Positions 33,979 through 44,055 are shown, counted from the first letter of the stretch. The stretch is 59,976 nucleotides of DNA from Streptacidiphilus sp. ASG 303 (GCF_020991365.1 NZ_JAJLRA010000028.1:16845-76820); one strand, 5' to 3'. Numbers and translations: made by a program. The notes: generated by a model not told the origin, from the letters alone.

Positions 33979-34004
33979 CCCGGGACACGTGACCCGGGGC
34001 CCGT
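33976..34004 (+). repeat. 14-bp tandem duplication at the mshD stop
   Basis: TGACCCGGG occurs at 33976 (the stop codon) and 33990. The second copy runs into a CCGGGGC/GCCCCGG hairpin (about 33994-34012). Confidence 0.7.
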
Positions 34005-34077
34005 GCCCCGGTGCGTCACCGCAGGTGACCGGCGTGTGGACAGCGCGACCGCCCGAGCTTCCCTGGCGGCCACGCGC

Positions 34078-34101
34078 TGTTTACCGTGGATTCAACCACT
34101 G
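34078..34101 (+). promoter_or_regulatory. PHO-box-like direct repeats upstream of ppk
   Basis: GTTTACC (34079) and ATTCAAC (34090) are 11 bp apart, the PhoP direct-repeat phase, and GTTGCGA follows at 34101. Each differs from GTTCACC at one or more bases, so the site is weak. ppk is PhoP-controlled in Streptomyces. Confidence 0.4.
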
Positions 34102-34248
34102 TTGCGAAGATCACGGGACGACGCCGGCAGTGCCCTCCCCGCGCCCGGACTCGCCGCGGCGCCCCCGGCGGTCCGGGAGCGCCCTGCGGGGTATGCGAGG
34201 AATGAGCCGGTATCGCCGGACGTCGCCGTGCAGGAGGAGCTGGAGACC

Positions 34249-36465
34249 ATGAGCAGCACCCCGCGTCCCGCCCGCCCGGCCGTCGAGCAGCCGCCGAACG
34301 GCGGTGTGACCGCGACGCTGGGCATCCCGCTGCCGCCCGGCACCGCCCTGGTGGACGGGGACGTGCCCGAGGAGGTCTTCCCGGAGTTCGAGGAGGAGCT
34401 GCCGCAGGGCCGCTTCCTCGACCGGGAGCGCAGTTGGCTGGCGTTCAACGAGCGGGTGCTGGAGCTCGCCGAGGACCCGGACACCCCGCTGCTGGAGCGC
34501 ACCAAGTTCCTGGCGATCTTCGCGAGCAACATGGACGAGTTCTTCATGGTGCGGGTGGCGGGCCTCAAGCGCCGCATCGCGACCGGCGTCGCCCAGCGCT
34601 CCGCGTCGGGCCTGCAGCCCCGCGAGGTGCTGGACCTGATCTGGACCCGCTCGCGGGAGCTCATGGCCAGGCACGCCGCCGCCTTCCAGCAGGACGTGCT
34701 GCCGGAGCTGGCGGCCGAGGGCATCGAGCTGGTGCGCTGGTCGGACCTCACGGACGCGGAGCAGGCCCGCCTGCACACCCTGTTCCGGCAGAACATCTTC
34801 CCCGTGCTCACGCCGCTGGCGGTCGACCCGGCGCACCCCTTCCCGTACATATCGGGCCTCTCCCTCAACCTGGCGGTCGTGGTCCGCAACCCGCTGTCGG
34901 GCCACAAGCACTTCGCCCGCGTGAAGGTGCCCCAGTCGCTCCACCGCTTCCTGGAGGCGTCGCCGCAGCGGTACGTGCCGCTGGAGGACGTCATGGGGGC
35001 CCACCTGGAGGAGCTGTTCCCGGGCATGGAGGTGCTCGCCCACCACGCCTTCCGGGTCACCCGCAACGAGGATCTGGAGGTCGAGGAGGACGACGCCGAG
35101 AACATCCTCAAGGCGCTGGAGAAGGAGCTCATGCGGCGGCGCTTCGGCCCGCCGGTGCGCCTGGAGGTCGAGGAGTCCATCGACCCGTACGTGCTGGACC
35201 TGCTGGTCCGCGAGCTGAACATCAGCGAGGCCGAGGTCTACCCGCTGCCCGGCCCGCTCGACCTCACCGGCCTGTTCGGCCTGGCCGCCCAGGACCGGCC
35301 CGACCTGCTGTACCCGAAGTTCGTGGCGGGCACGGCGCGCGGCCTGGCCGACGTGGAGTCGGCGTCCGCGCCGGACGTCTTCGCCGCCCTGCGCGAGCGG
35401 GACGTGCTGCTGCACCACCCGTACGACTCCTTCTCCACCTCGGTGCAGGCGTTCCTGGAGCAGGCCGCCGCCGACCCGCACGTGCTCGCGATCAAGCAGA
35501 CGCTGTACCGCACCAGCGGCGACTCACCGATCGTGGACGCCCTGATCGACGCCGCCGAGGCCGGCAAGCAGGTGCTGGTCCTGGTGGAGATCAAGGCCCG
35601 GTTCGACGAGCAGGCCAACATCAAGTGGGCCCGCAAGCTGGAGGAGGCGGGCTGCCACGTCGTCTACGGCCTGGTCGGGCTGAAGACGCACTGCAAGCTC
35701 TCGCTGGTGGTACGGCAGGAGGGCGAGACGCTGCGCCGGTACGCGCACGTCGGCACCGGCAACTACCACCCGAAGACCGCCCGCCTCTACGAGGACCTGG
35801 GCCTGCTCACCTCGGACCCGCAGGTCGGGGCCGACCTGTCGGACCTGTTCAACCGCCTCTCGGGCTACTCCCGCCGCGAGTCCTACCGCCGGCTGCTGGT
35901 GGCGCCGCGCGGGCTGCGCGACGGCCTGGTCTCCCGCATCCACGACGAGATCGCCCACCACCGGGCCGGCCGGCCCGCCCGCGTCCAGATCAAGGTCAAC
36001 TCGATCGTGGACGAGACCCTGGTGGACGCCCTCTACCGGGCCTCGCAGGCCGGGGTGCCCGTCGACGTGTGGGTGCGCGGCATCTGCGCGGTGCGGCCCG
36101 GCGTGCCGGGGCTGTCGGAGAACATCCGGGTCCGCAGCGTGCTGGGGCGCTTCCTGGAGCACTCCAGGATCTTCGTCTTCGGCAACGGCGGCGACCCCGA
36201 GGTGTGGATCGGCAGCGCCGACATGATGCACCGCAACCTCGACCGCCGCATCGAGGCCCTGGTCCGCGTCGCCGACCCGGCGCAGCGGGCCGAACTGGCC
36301 GGGCTCATCGAGCTCGGCATGTCCGACGAGACCGCCTCCTGGCACCTGGGCCCGGACGGCACCTGGACGCGCCACTGGCACGACGCGGAGGGCCGCAGGC
36401 TGCGGCACGTCCAGGAGACGCTCATCGAGTCGCGCAAGCGCCGCCGTCGGTCGGCGGGCCGGTAG
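34249..36465 (+). CDS. ppk: Polyphosphate kinase 1
   Basis: This 738-residue enzyme is a full PPK1: N-terminal [19 protein letters not shown], head domain with [19 protein letters not shown], and catalytic domains with [14 protein letters not shown], the autophosphorylated His in [15 protein letters not shown] and a second conserved His in [12 protein letters not shown]. It makes and breaks polyphosphate with ATP/ADP. Start: ATG 34249 with GGAG upstream; GTG 34228 would add seven residues. It heads a ppk-CHAD-Nudix set that leads to pstSCAB, so it belongs with phosphate control. Confidence 0.95.
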   Translation: MSSTPRPARPAVEQPPNGGVTATLGIPLPPGTALVDGDVPEEVFPEFEEELPQGRFLDRERSWLAFNERVLELAEDPDTPLLERTKFLAIFASNMDEFFMVRVAGLKRRIATGVAQRSASGLQPREVLDLIWTRSRELMARHAAAFQQDVLPELAAEGIELVRWSDLTDAEQARLHTLFRQNIFPVLTPLAVDPAHPFPYISGLSLNLAVVVRNPLSGHKHFARVKVPQSLHRFLEASPQRYVPLEDVMGAHLEELFPGMEVLAHHAFRVTRNEDLEVEEDDAENILKALEKELMRRRFGPPVRLEVEESIDPYVLDLLVRELNISEAEVYPLPGPLDLTGLFGLAAQDRPDLLYPKFVAGTARGLADVESASAPDVFAALRERDVLLHHPYDSFSTSVQAFLEQAAADPHVLAIKQTLYRTSGDSPIVDALIDAAEAGKQVLVLVEIKARFDEQANIKWARKLEEAGCHVVYGLVGLKTHCKLSLVVRQEGETLRRYAHVGTGNYHPKTARLYEDLGLLTSDPQVGADLSDLFNRLSGYSRRESYRRLLVAPRGLRDGLVSRIHDEIAHHRAGRPARVQIKVNSIVDETLVDALYRASQAGVPVDVWVRGICAVRPGVPGLSENIRVRSVLGRFLEHSRIFVFGNGGDPEVWIGSADMMHRNLDRRIEALVRVADPAQRAELAGLIELGMSDETASWHLGPDGTWTRHWHDAEGRRLRHVQETLIESRKRRRRSAGR

Positions 36466-36516
36466 GGGCCGCGCGGCCGCCGCTCACGCTCCACGGGGAC
36501 GGGGACCACTTCCACC

Positions 36517-37725
36517 ATGAACGACGCGCTCTCGCCGTCCTCGCAGTCCGTGTCGCTCCCGGCGGCCGCGACCGCGGGGGACGTGCTCACCGTCCACCTC
36601 ACCGCGCAGGCCGGGGCGTTCCTCCGCGCCCTGCCGCTGGTGCACGCCCTGCCCCGCACGGACGGGCCGCCCCGGGCCGACGGGGGGCCGGACGGCCGCG
36701 GGCCGGGCGGGCCGGCGGACCGGGTCGGCGAGCTGCTGCGCGCCGTCCGGCGGGTCGGCGGGGCGCTGCACACCTTCGCGGCCGTGGTGCAGCCGGGCTG
36801 GGCGCAGGAGCTGCGCGACGAGCTGCGGTGGCTGCTCGGCACGCTGAGCCGGGAGCCGTCCTGCGACCGCAGGCTGGCCCGGCTGCTGGGCTCGCTGGAC
36901 TCGCTGACCGGGACGGCGGCCCCCGACCGGCTGCCCCCGCAGCGGGGCGCGGAACCGCCGGGGGCCGACCGCAGCGGCGGCACCGGGATCCTGGCCGGGC
37001 ACGCGGGGGCCGCCAAGGCGCGGGCGCTGCTGGAGCGGCAGCTCACGGCGGCCCGCTCCCGCGTCCACAGCGAGAACCTGCAGCAGCTGCGCTCGGCCAG
37101 GCTGCACGCCCTGGCCGACCGGATGACGCTGATGAGCGGGGAGGTGCCGCTGGCCGCCCCGGCCGCCGGACCGGCCGCCGAGGTGCTGCTGCCGCAGGCG
37201 GCGGCCGCGCTGCGGGCGCTGGAGCGGGCCGCGCGGGCGCTGCCGCTGGCGAGCGCCGGCACCGCCTACAACGGGGACGCGCTGCACCGGCTGGGCGGGG
37301 AGGGCCCGTCCGAGGGCCGCGGCCCGGGAGCCGCGGCCGGCGACCCGGGGGCTGCGGTCGGCGGGCCGGGGGCGGCCGGGGCGCCGGCGGCGGACGACGC
37401 GCCGTGGCTCCGGGTGCGGATCCTCGCCAAGCGGGCCCGCTACGCGCTGGAGGTGTGCGAGCCGCTCCTGGACGGGCAGGCGGCGGGGACGGCGGCCCGG
37501 CTGGGGGCGCTGGGGCGCGTCCTGGACCGGCACCAGGAGGCCGCCGACGCGGCCGCCACCGCGGCGGCGGTGGCCTGCACCCCGCGGATCACCCCGGCGA
37601 CGGCCTACGTGCTGGGGGTGGTCCACGCGGACCAGCGGCTGGAGGTGGAGGCCGCCCGGTACGCCTTCGGCCGGCAGTGGCCCGAGGTCGCGGACCGCGC
37701 CCGGCACGGGTGGGCGGTCCGCTGA
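36517..37725 (+). CDS. CHAD-domain protein
   Basis: This 402-residue protein is helical with conserved basic and His residues of the CHAD fold (VRRVGGALHTF, ARSRVHSENLQQLRSARL, WLRVRILAKRARYALEVCEPL, LGALGRVLDRHQEA). CHAD domains bind polyphosphate. Between the helical halves lies a Gly/Pro/Ala-rich insert. Location next to ppk supports a role on polyphosphate granules. The Nudix gene overlaps its 3' end by 16 bp. Confidence 0.88.
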   Translation: MNDALSPSSQSVSLPAAATAGDVLTVHLTAQAGAFLRALPLVHALPRTDGPPRADGGPDGRGPGGPADRVGELLRAVRRVGGALHTFAAVVQPGWAQELRDELRWLLGTLSREPSCDRRLARLLGSLDSLTGTAAPDRLPPQRGAEPPGADRSGGTGILAGHAGAAKARALLERQLTAARSRVHSENLQQLRSARLHALADRMTLMSGEVPLAAPAAGPAAEVLLPQAAAALRALERAARALPLASAGTAYNGDALHRLGGEGPSEGRGPGAAAGDPGAAVGGPGAAGAPAADDAPWLRVRILAKRARYALEVCEPLLDGQAAGTAARLGALGRVLDRHQEAADAAATAAAVACTPRITPATAYVLGVVHADQRLEVEAARYAFGRQWPEVADRARHGWAVR

Positions 37726-38300
37726 GGGGGCATGGCCCGCTGCCGGGGGGCGGCGGGGACGGCCCGGGTGCGGCGGCGGCCGGAGAGGGGGCCGGGCAGG
37801 GGCCGCGCCGGCTGCGGACGGTCCGGGCGGCGGGGGCGGTGCTCTGGCTGCCGGGGGCCTCGGGCGGCGCGGCGCGGCACGCGGCGGAGGCCCGGTTCGC
37901 GTGGTTCGAGCCGCTGGTGGCGCTGGTGCACCGGCCGAAGTACGACGACTGGTCGATGCCCAAGGGCAAGCTGGAGGCGGGCGAGGACGCGCTCACGGCC
38001 GCGCTGCGCGAGGTCCGGGAGGAGACCGGCCTGGGCTGCGTGCCGGGGGCCGAGCTGCCCGTGCGGCGGTACTGGGTGCGGGGGCGGCCGAAGGAGGTCC
38101 GGTACTGGGCCGCGGTGCCGTCGGGCGGCGCCTTCGCGCCCAACCGGGAGGTCGACCGGCTGGAGTGGCTGCCCGCCGCGGCGGCGCGCGCCCGGCTCAC
38201 CCACGACCACGACCGGGTGCTGGTGGACGCGCTGCTGGCGGTGCTGGCGGGCGCCTCCCCCGGCGGCGGGCAGCCTGACATGGTACCGACATTTCCTTGA
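37710..38300 (+). CDS. Nudix hydrolase (MutT-like)
   Basis: This about 196-residue protein has a full Nudix box: G in KGKLEAGED, then ALREVREETGL, fitting GX5EX7REUXEEXGU. The N-terminal part RAAGAVLWLPGASGG is longer than in small MutT proteins, and there is no histidine-phosphatase domain. It cleaves nucleoside diphosphate-linked compounds. The GTG at 37710 is the only in-frame start before the domain and overlaps the CHAD stop; no SD is seen, so coupling is likely. The start is uncertain. Confidence 0.85.
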   Translation: MGGPLRGHGPLPGGGGDGPGAAAAGEGAGQGPRRLRTVRAAGAVLWLPGASGGAARHAAEARFAWFEPLVALVHRPKYDDWSMPKGKLEAGEDALTAALREVREETGLGCVPGAELPVRRYWVRGRPKEVRYWAAVPSGGAFAPNREVDRLEWLPAAAARARLTHDHDRVLVDALLAVLAGASPGGGQPDMVPTFP

Positions 38301-38365
38301 TCCCACCGTGTCCCCACCGTGAGGAAACCGTTACTACCGGCCGCGGTCTCCTGGCATCCCTCCGA

Positions 38366-38409
38366 GGTTCACCCCCCGTTCATGTCCGCCCGCCTGCAGC
38401 TTCACCTGC
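38366..38409 (+). promoter_or_regulatory. PHO box (PhoP operator) of pstS
   Basis: Four adjacent 11-bp units: GGTTCACCCCC (38366), CGTTCATGTCC (38377), a degenerate unit (38388) and GCTTCACCTGC (38399). This fits PhoP direct repeats. TAACGT at 38416-38421 may be the -10. Confidence 0.85.
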
Positions 38410-38507
38410 CCGGCCTAACGTCGGGGTCAACGGCGTCCGGGAAGGCCGTCGTGAATCCGCGAAGCCCCAGGTCAGGTTGTACAGGGGCTGCCAGAAAGGG
38501 ACACACA

Positions 38508-39659
38508 GTGAAGCTCCAGCGGAACGGCCGCACCAAGGCCCTCGCGATCGGCGCCCTGGCGGTCGTCAGCTCGCTGTCGCTCGCAGCGTGCGGCTCTGAC
38601 GACAACACCAAGACCGGCTCGAACACGTCGGCCTCGTCCTCCGCCGGCGGCGCCTCGGCCGGCGGCGCGGCCGCCGACTGCGGCAAGGGCGGCCAGCTGC
38701 TGGGTGCGGGCTCCACCGCGCAGGCCAACGCCATCGAGGTGTGGAAGGCCGCCTTCCAGGCCAAGTGCTCCGGCACCGTCATCAACTACAACGGCAACGG
38801 CTCCGGCGCCGGCGTGGCCAACTTCAACCAGGGCAAGGTCGCCTTCGCGGGCTCCGACGCCGCCCTGAAGCCGGAGGAGGTCGACGCCTCCAAGAAGGTC
38901 TGCGCCGGCGGCCAGGGCATCGACCTCCCGATGGTGGGCGGCGCCGTCGCCATCGCCTACAACGTGGACGGCGTGGACAACCTGGTCCTCGACGCCCAGA
39001 CCACCGCCAAGATCTTCGACTCGAAGATCACCAAGTGGAACGACCCGGCGATCGCCAAGCTGAACCCGGGCGTGAAGCTGCCGGACGCCAACATCCAGGC
39101 CTTCCACCGCTCGGACGACTCCGGCACCACCAAGAACCTCACCGCCTACTTCGCGGCCGCCGCCGGCAAGTCCGCCTGGCCGTACGAGCCCGACAAGAAG
39201 TGGGCCGGCAAGGGCGGCCAGGCCGCGACCGGCAGCGCCGGCCTCGCGGGCCAGGTCAAGCAGCAGAAGAACTCGATCACCTACGTCGAGCTCTCCTACG
39301 CGCAGACCAACAGCCTGAAGACCGCGAAGATCGCCACCGGTGCGGCCCAGCCGGTCGAGGCCACCGCCGAGGCGGCTGCCAAGACCATCGGCCTCGCCAA
39401 GGTCAAGGGCACCGGCAGCGACCTGGCCCTGTCCCTCGACTACGCCACCAAGGCCGACGGCGCCTACCCGCTCGTCCTGGTGACCTACGAGATCGTCTGC
39501 GACAAGGGCAACAAGCCGGAGACCCTCCCCGGCGTCAAGGCCTTCCTCAACTACACCATCAGCGACGAGGCCCAGCAGGCCATCGCCGACAAGGGCTACG
39601 TGCCGCTGCCGGCCGAGGTCGCCGGCAAGGTGAAGGCCGTCATCCCGACCCTCGCCTGA
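38508..39659 (+). CDS. pstS: Phosphate ABC transporter substrate-binding lipoprotein PstS
   Basis: This 383-residue lipoprotein starts at GTG with AAAGGGA seven nt upstream. A signal peptide ends in LAAC (C28). The mature protein has GAGSTAQANAIEVW, INYNGNGSGAGVANF, FAGSDAAL and FHRSDDSGTTKNL, all PstS phosphate-binding motifs. It captures phosphate outside the membrane for PstCAB. Its promoter has a strong PHO box. Two hairpins after its stop probably end most transcripts, so PstS is made in excess. Confidence 0.97.
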   Translation: MKLQRNGRTKALAIGALAVVSSLSLAACGSDDNTKTGSNTSASSSAGGASAGGAAADCGKGGQLLGAGSTAQANAIEVWKAAFQAKCSGTVINYNGNGSGAGVANFNQGKVAFAGSDAALKPEEVDASKKVCAGGQGIDLPMVGGAVAIAYNVDGVDNLVLDAQTTAKIFDSKITKWNDPAIAKLNPGVKLPDANIQAFHRSDDSGTTKNLTAYFAAAAGKSAWPYEPDKKWAGKGGQAATGSAGLAGQVKQQKNSITYVELSYAQTNSLKTAKIATGAAQPVEATAEAAAKTIGLAKVKGTGSDLALSLDYATKADGAYPLVLVTYEIVCDKGNKPETLPGVKAFLNYTISDEAQQAIADKGYVPLPAEVAGKVKAVIPTLA

Positions 39660-39669
39660 CCCACCGCCC

Positions 39670-39693
39670 GGGGTCCCGCACACGCGGGACCCC
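39670..39693 (+). terminator. Hairpin 1 in the pstS-pstC gap
   Basis: GGGGTCCCGC pairs perfectly with 39684-39693 around ACAC, 10 bp after the pstS stop. Likely partial terminator. Confidence 0.75.
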
Positions 39694-39736
39694 GCCGTGG
39701 CCGGCCCCGACGGAGGGGGGCGGGACCGGCCACGGC
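39694..39736 (+). terminator. Hairpin 2 in the pstS-pstC gap
   Basis: GCCGTGGCCGG (39694-39704) pairs perfectly with 39726-39736, 21-nt loop. It abuts hairpin 1. About 20 bp later CGACAGAAC is repeated (39760-39784). Confidence 0.65.
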
Positions 39737-39845
39737 AAGGCCCCCTCCCCCTCCGCCCGCCGACAGAACCGACAGAACCGACAGTCCGGTGCACCGCCGC
39801 CAGGCGCCGTCCCCCAGGGACAGGCGCCTACAGACCGGAGAAGAC

Positions 39846-40955
39846 ATGGACACACCCTCGCCGACCGTCCCGCAGGACCGGGACGGACCGTACGGCCCCC
39901 ACCAGACCTCCCACGGCCACGCCGCGCACGGCCAGACCCCGGTCGAGCTCCCGGCCGAGCTGCCCGCCGCCCTCGCCGAGGCCACCGGCCAGCGCGGGGT
40001 CACCGCCCCGCCCAAGGCCCGCAACCGCATCGGCGACACGCTCTTCCTCGCCGCCTCCCGCGGGTCCGGCATCCTGCTGCTGGTGATCATGGCGGCCATC
40101 GCCGTCTTCCTCGGCTGGCAGGCCAGCAAGTCGCTGAGCTCGAACACGGGCCACTTCTTCACCACCTTCGAGTGGAACCCGGACGCGACCCCGCCGGTCT
40201 TCGGCATCGCCGTGCTGCTCTTCGGCACCGTGGTCAGCGCCGTCATCGCGATGGCCATCGCCGTGCCGGTGGCCGTCGGCATCGCGCTGTTCATCTCGCA
40301 CTACGCGCCGCGCCGCCTGGCCCAGCCGATCGCCTACCTGGTCGACCTGCTGGCCGCCGTGCCGAGCATCGTCTACGGCCTGTGGGGCGCGCTCTTCCTG
40401 GTGCCGCACCTGGACGGCCTGACCGCCTGGATGAACGACTACCTCGGCTGGACCCACCTCCTCAGCCAGAGCGACGGCGTCTCCGGCAGCGCCCCGCGCA
40501 ACCTGTTCACCGTGGGCATCCTGCTCGCGATCATGATCCTGCCGATCATCACCGCGGTCAGCCGCGAGGTCTTCAAGCAGGCACCGCGGATGCACGAGGA
40601 GGCCGCCCTGGCCCTCGGCGCCACCCGCTGGGAGATGATCCGCACCGCGGTGCTGCCGTTCGGCCGCCCCGGCGTGATCAGCGCCTCCATGCTCGGCCTG
40701 GGCCGCGCGCTCGGCGAGACGATGGCGGTCGCCACCGTCCTGTCCCCCTCGGACAAGCTGAACCTGCACCTGCTGGACCCGGGCGGCGGCACCTTCGCCC
40801 AGAACATCGCCGCCAAGTTCGGCGAGGCCTTCGACAACGGCCGCAGCGCCCTGATCGCGTCCGGCCTGATGCTGTTCGTGATCACCCTGCTGGTCAACGC
40901 GGCGGCCCGCCTGATCATCGCCCGCCGCAAGGAGTTCTCGGGGGCCAACGCATGA
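39846..40955 (+). CDS. pstC: Phosphate ABC transporter permease PstC
   Basis: This 369-residue permease has a long N-terminal tail (about 70 residues, Pro/His-rich), then six to seven helices. The permease signature includes EEAALALGATRWEMIRTAVLPF and the helix LGLGRALGETMAVATVL, typical of PstC. With PstA it forms the channel. An AGGAG-like GGAGAAG precedes the ATG. Its stop overlaps the pstA start (ATGA). Confidence 0.96.
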   Translation: MDTPSPTVPQDRDGPYGPHQTSHGHAAHGQTPVELPAELPAALAEATGQRGVTAPPKARNRIGDTLFLAASRGSGILLLVIMAAIAVFLGWQASKSLSSNTGHFFTTFEWNPDATPPVFGIAVLLFGTVVSAVIAMAIAVPVAVGIALFISHYAPRRLAQPIAYLVDLLAAVPSIVYGLWGALFLVPHLDGLTAWMNDYLGWTHLLSQSDGVSGSAPRNLFTVGILLAIMILPIITAVSREVFKQAPRMHEEAALALGATRWEMIRTAVLPFGRPGVISASMLGLGRALGETMAVATVLSPSDKLNLHLLDPGGGTFAQNIAAKFGEAFDNGRSALIASGLMLFVITLLVNAAARLIIARRKEFSGANA

Positions 40956-42025
40956 GCACCGACGTGAAGCACCGCGCCTCCTCCTCGCCCCTCGGCCGCA
41001 CCTCCCTCACCGGGGGCCGCCTCCCGAAGTGGGCCCCCGCCGCCACCGCGGCCGGCTCCGTCGCGGCCGGCTGCGCGATCGGCGCCGGGGCCGGCCTCGC
41101 CAGCCACATCCAGTGGGGCCTCATCGCGGCCCTGCTCTTCGTGTCCGCCTCCTACGCGCTGGCCGCGAAGGTCGAGGGCACCCGGCAGGCCAAGGACCGC
41201 CTGGCCACCAGCCTGGTCTGGGTCTGCTTCATCCTCGCCGTGATCCCGCTCGTCTCGCTGACCGTGTACACGGTCCAGCAGGGCGCGGGCGTCGTGGACG
41301 GCACCTTCCTGAGCCACTCCATGAACGGCGTGATCAGCTCCGAGCCCGGCGGCGGCATCTACCACGCCATCCTCGGCACCCTGGAGCAGGTCGGCCTCGC
41401 CACCCTGATCGCCGCGCCGATCGGCCTGCTCACCGCCGTGTACCTCGTCGAGTACGGCCGCGGCCGCCTCGCCAAGGCCGTCACCTTCTTCGTGGACGTC
41501 ATGACCGGCGTGCCCTCGATCGTGGCCGGCCTGTTCGTCCTCTCCTTCTGGATCATCATCCTGGGCTTCAGCTTCTCCGGCTTCGCCGGCAGCATGGCCC
41601 TGGCGATCCTGATGATGCCGGTCGTCGTGCGCTCCACCGAGGAGATGCTCAAGCTCGTCCCCAACGAGCTGCGCGAGGCCTCCTACGCGCTGGGCGTCCC
41701 CAAGTGGAAGACCATCGTGCGGGTCGTCGTCCCCACCGCGATCGGCGGCATCACCACCGGCATCATGCTGGCCGTCGCCCGCATCACCGGCGAGACCGCC
41801 CCCGTGCTGCTGCTCTGCTTCACCACGGACGTCATCAACACCAACCCGTTCCAGGACGCGCAGGAGTCGCTGCCGCTCTACATCTGGCACCAGTACTCGC
41901 TGGGCAACGACCAGACCTACGCCCGCGCCTGGGGCGCCGCGCTGGTCCTGATCGCCATCGTCATGGGCCTGAACCTGGTCGCGCGGGCCGTCGCGCGCTG
42001 GCGTTCGCCCAAGGCCGGCCACTGA
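40952..42025 (+). CDS. pstA: Phosphate ABC transporter permease PstA
   Basis: This 357-residue permease has extra N-terminal helices (residues about 30-75) before the usual PstA core; the EAA loop is [22 protein letters not shown] and the next helix [15 protein letters not shown]. The ATGA overlap with pstC indicates translational coupling. Confidence 0.96.
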   Translation: MSTDVKHRASSSPLGRTSLTGGRLPKWAPAATAAGSVAAGCAIGAGAGLASHIQWGLIAALLFVSASYALAAKVEGTRQAKDRLATSLVWVCFILAVIPLVSLTVYTVQQGAGVVDGTFLSHSMNGVISSEPGGGIYHAILGTLEQVGLATLIAAPIGLLTAVYLVEYGRGRLAKAVTFFVDVMTGVPSIVAGLFVLSFWIIILGFSFSGFAGSMALAILMMPVVVRSTEEMLKLVPNELREASYALGVPKWKTIVRVVVPTAIGGITTGIMLAVARITGETAPVLLLCFTTDVINTNPFQDAQESLPLYIWHQYSLGNDQTYARAWGAALVLIAIVMGLNLVARAVARWRSPKAGH

Positions 42026-42059
42026 CATCCTGACGACGAGGAACGAGAGAAGAAACACC

Positions 42060-42836
42060 ATGGCCAAGCGCATCGACGTCAGCGGACTGTCGGCCTACTA
42101 CGGATCCTTCAAGGGCATCGAGGACATCTCGATGACCATCGAGCCCCGCTCGGTGACGGCCTTCATCGGCCCCTCCGGCTGCGGCAAGTCCACCTTCCTG
42201 CGCACCCTCAACCGGATGCACGAGGTGATCCCCGGCGCCCGCGTCGAGGGCAAGGTGATGCTGGACGACGAGAACCTCTACGGCCCCGGGGTCGACCCCG
42301 TCGCCGTCCGCCGCACCGTCGGCATGGTCTTCCAGCGGCCCAACCCCTTCCCCACCATGTCGATCTACGACAACGTGGTGGCGGGCCTGCGCCTCGCCGG
42401 CGTGCGGAAGAAGCCGCTGCTGGACGAGGTGGTGGAGAAGTCCCTCAAGGGCGCCAACCTCTGGAACGAGGTCAAGGACCGCCTGAACAAGCCCGGCGCC
42501 GGCCTCTCCGGCGGCCAGCAGCAGCGCCTGTGCATCGCCCGCGCCATCGCGGTCGAGCCGCAGGTCCTGCTCATGGACGAGCCCTGCTCCGCCCTCGACC
42601 CGATCTCCACCCTCGCCATCGAGGACCTGATCGGCGAGCTGAAGTCGCGGTTCACCATCGTGATCGTGACCCACAACATGCAGCAGGCGGCACGCGTCAG
42701 CGACCGCACCGCCTTCTTCAACCTGGCGGGCGTCGGCCAGCCCGGCCGGCTGGTCGAGATCGACGACACCCAGCGGATCTTCTCCAACCCGTCCGTCCAG
42801 GCCACCGAGGACTACATCTCCGGCCGCTTCGGCTGA
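42060..42836 (+). CDS. pstB: Phosphate ABC transporter ATPase PstB
   Basis: This 258-residue ABC ATPase has Walker [10 protein letters not shown], signature LSGGQQQR, Walker [14 protein letters not shown] and the switch His in IVTHNMQQA. The PstB mark [19 protein letters not shown] is present. It powers PstSCA. It lies 34 bp after pstA with a GAGAGAAG ribosome site, and two hairpins follow. Confidence 0.97.
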   Translation: MAKRIDVSGLSAYYGSFKGIEDISMTIEPRSVTAFIGPSGCGKSTFLRTLNRMHEVIPGARVEGKVMLDDENLYGPGVDPVAVRRTVGMVFQRPNPFPTMSIYDNVVAGLRLAGVRKKPLLDEVVEKSLKGANLWNEVKDRLNKPGAGLSGGQQQRLCIARAIAVEPQVLLMDEPCSALDPISTLAIEDLIGELKSRFTIVIVTHNMQQAARVSDRTAFFNLAGVGQPGRLVEIDDTQRIFSNPSVQATEDYISGRFG

Positions 42837-42860
42837 GCGGTGGCGGTCCTCGCCACGAGC

Positions 42861-42898
42861 TGTCCCCCGGCGCTGCATGGCGGTGCCGCCGGGGGACA
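42861..42898. terminator. 12-bp stem hairpin after pstB
   Basis: TGTCCCCCGGCG pairs perfectly with 42887-42898, 14-nt loop, 25 bp past the pstB stop. Confidence 0.75.
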
Positions 42899-42904
42899 TG
42901 GAAA

Positions 42905-42934
42905 AGGGCCCGTCCCCCTCGGGGGGCGGGCCCT
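42905..42934. terminator. Second hairpin between pstB and pit
   Basis: AGGGCCCG-CCCC pairs with GGGG-CGGGCCCT around a short TC-rich loop. With the previous hairpin it separates convergent units. Confidence 0.7.
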
Positions 42935-42946
42935 CTCCGCGTCCGC

Positions 42947-43023
42947 GGCGATCGGCGTCCGGCGGCCGGCGGCCGGCGGCCGGCGGCCGGCGGCCGGCGG
43001 CCGGCGATCGGCGATCGGCGTCC
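42947..43023. repeat. Eleven 7-bp tandem repeats near the pit stop
   Basis: Uninterrupted heptamers: GGCGATC, GGCGTCC, six GGCGGCC, two GGCGATC, GGCGTCC. The array ends 22 bp from the pit stop. Confidence 0.92.
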
Positions 43024-43045
43024 GGTGGCAGGTGGCCGGCGGCGG

Positions 43046-44050
43046 TCAGGTGACCGCGAGCACCAGGGCGTGGGTGATCCAGTAGAAGACCGCCGCCACG
43101 AGGGCGGCGGCCGGCATGGTGATGAACCAGCCCATCACGATGTTCTGCGCCACCCCCCAGCGCACCGCCCGCACCCGCTTGGTGGCCCCCACGCCCATGA
43201 TCGCCGAGGTGATCACGTGGGTCGTGGAGATCGGCGCCTTGAAGAGGTAGGCGGTCGTGTAGAGGATGCCCGCCGCCGTGGTCTCGGCGGCGAAGCCCTG
43301 CGGCGGGTCCAGCTCGATGATCTTGCGGCCGAGGGTGCGCATGATGCGCCAGCCGCCCGCGTACGTGCCCAGCGAGAGCATGAGCGCGCAGGAGACCTTC
43401 ACCCACACCGGGATGGTGCTGCCCTCCTGCACCCCGGCGATGGTCAGGGCCAGGACCACCACGCCCATGGTCTTCTGGGCGTCCTGCAGGCCGTGGCCGA
43501 GGGCCATGGCTGCCGCCGAGCCGGTCTGGGCGATCCGGAAGCCGCGCTTGGCCTTGTGCGGGTTGACCCGGCGGAACGCCCACAGGATGGCCAGCATCAC
43601 CAGGTAGCCGACGATCAGGCCGACGACCGGGGAGAGGAACATCGGGATGATGATCTTCTCCACCACGCCGGACCAGATGACGTCCGTGCCGCCCGCCAGC
43701 GCCGCGCCCACCATGCCGCCGAAGAGGGCGTGCGAGGAGGAGGACGGCAGGCCGTAGTACCAGGTGACCAGGTTCCAGGTGATCGCCCCGACCAGCGAGG
43801 CGAAGAGGATCGTCATGCCCTGGCTGCCCGTGGGGGTCTCGATGATCCCCTTGGAGACCGTCTTGGCCACCCCCTCGCCGAGGAAGGCGCCGGCCAGGTT
43901 CATCACGGCCGCCATGGCGAGCGCGGCCCGCGGGGTCAGCGCCCGGGTCGAGACCGACGTGGCGATGGCGTTGGCGGAGTCGTGGAAGCCGTTGGTGTAG
44001 GTGAAGAGGAACGCGACGCCGACGACGACGACGAGTGCGGCGGTGTCCAC
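43046..44050 (-). CDS. pit: Low-affinity inorganic phosphate transporter Pit
   Basis: This 334-residue transporter has two PHO-4/Pit repeats: TNGFHDSANAIATSVSTRAL at the start and LFKAPISTTHVITSAIMGVG late, each a phosphate:cation symporter signature. The central loop is short. It imports phosphate, likely as a metal-phosphate complex. The DUF47 gene ends 5 bp before its start on the same strand, the usual pair. It faces the high-affinity pst operon. Confidence 0.95.
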   Translation of the reverse strand: MDTAALVVVVGVAFLFTYTNGFHDSANAIATSVSTRALTPRAALAMAAVMNLAGAFLGEGVAKTVSKGIIETPTGSQGMTILFASLVGAITWNLVTWYYGLPSSSSHALFGGMVGAALAGGTDVIWSGVVEKIIIPMFLSPVVGLIVGYLVMLAILWAFRRVNPHKAKRGFRIAQTGSAAAMALGHGLQDAQKTMGVVVLALTIAGVQEGSTIPVWVKVSCALMLSLGTYAGGWRIMRTLGRKIIELDPPQGFAAETTAAGILYTTAYLFKAPISTTHVITSAIMGVGATKRVRAVRWGVAQNIVMGWFITMPAAALVAAVFYWITHALVLAVT

Positions 44051-44055
44051 CGTGC

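Noticed and set aside
37732-38322. Alternative frame from ATG 37732 as the Nudix gene
   Set aside because: It is out of frame with the Nudix box and gives an Arg-rich shadow.
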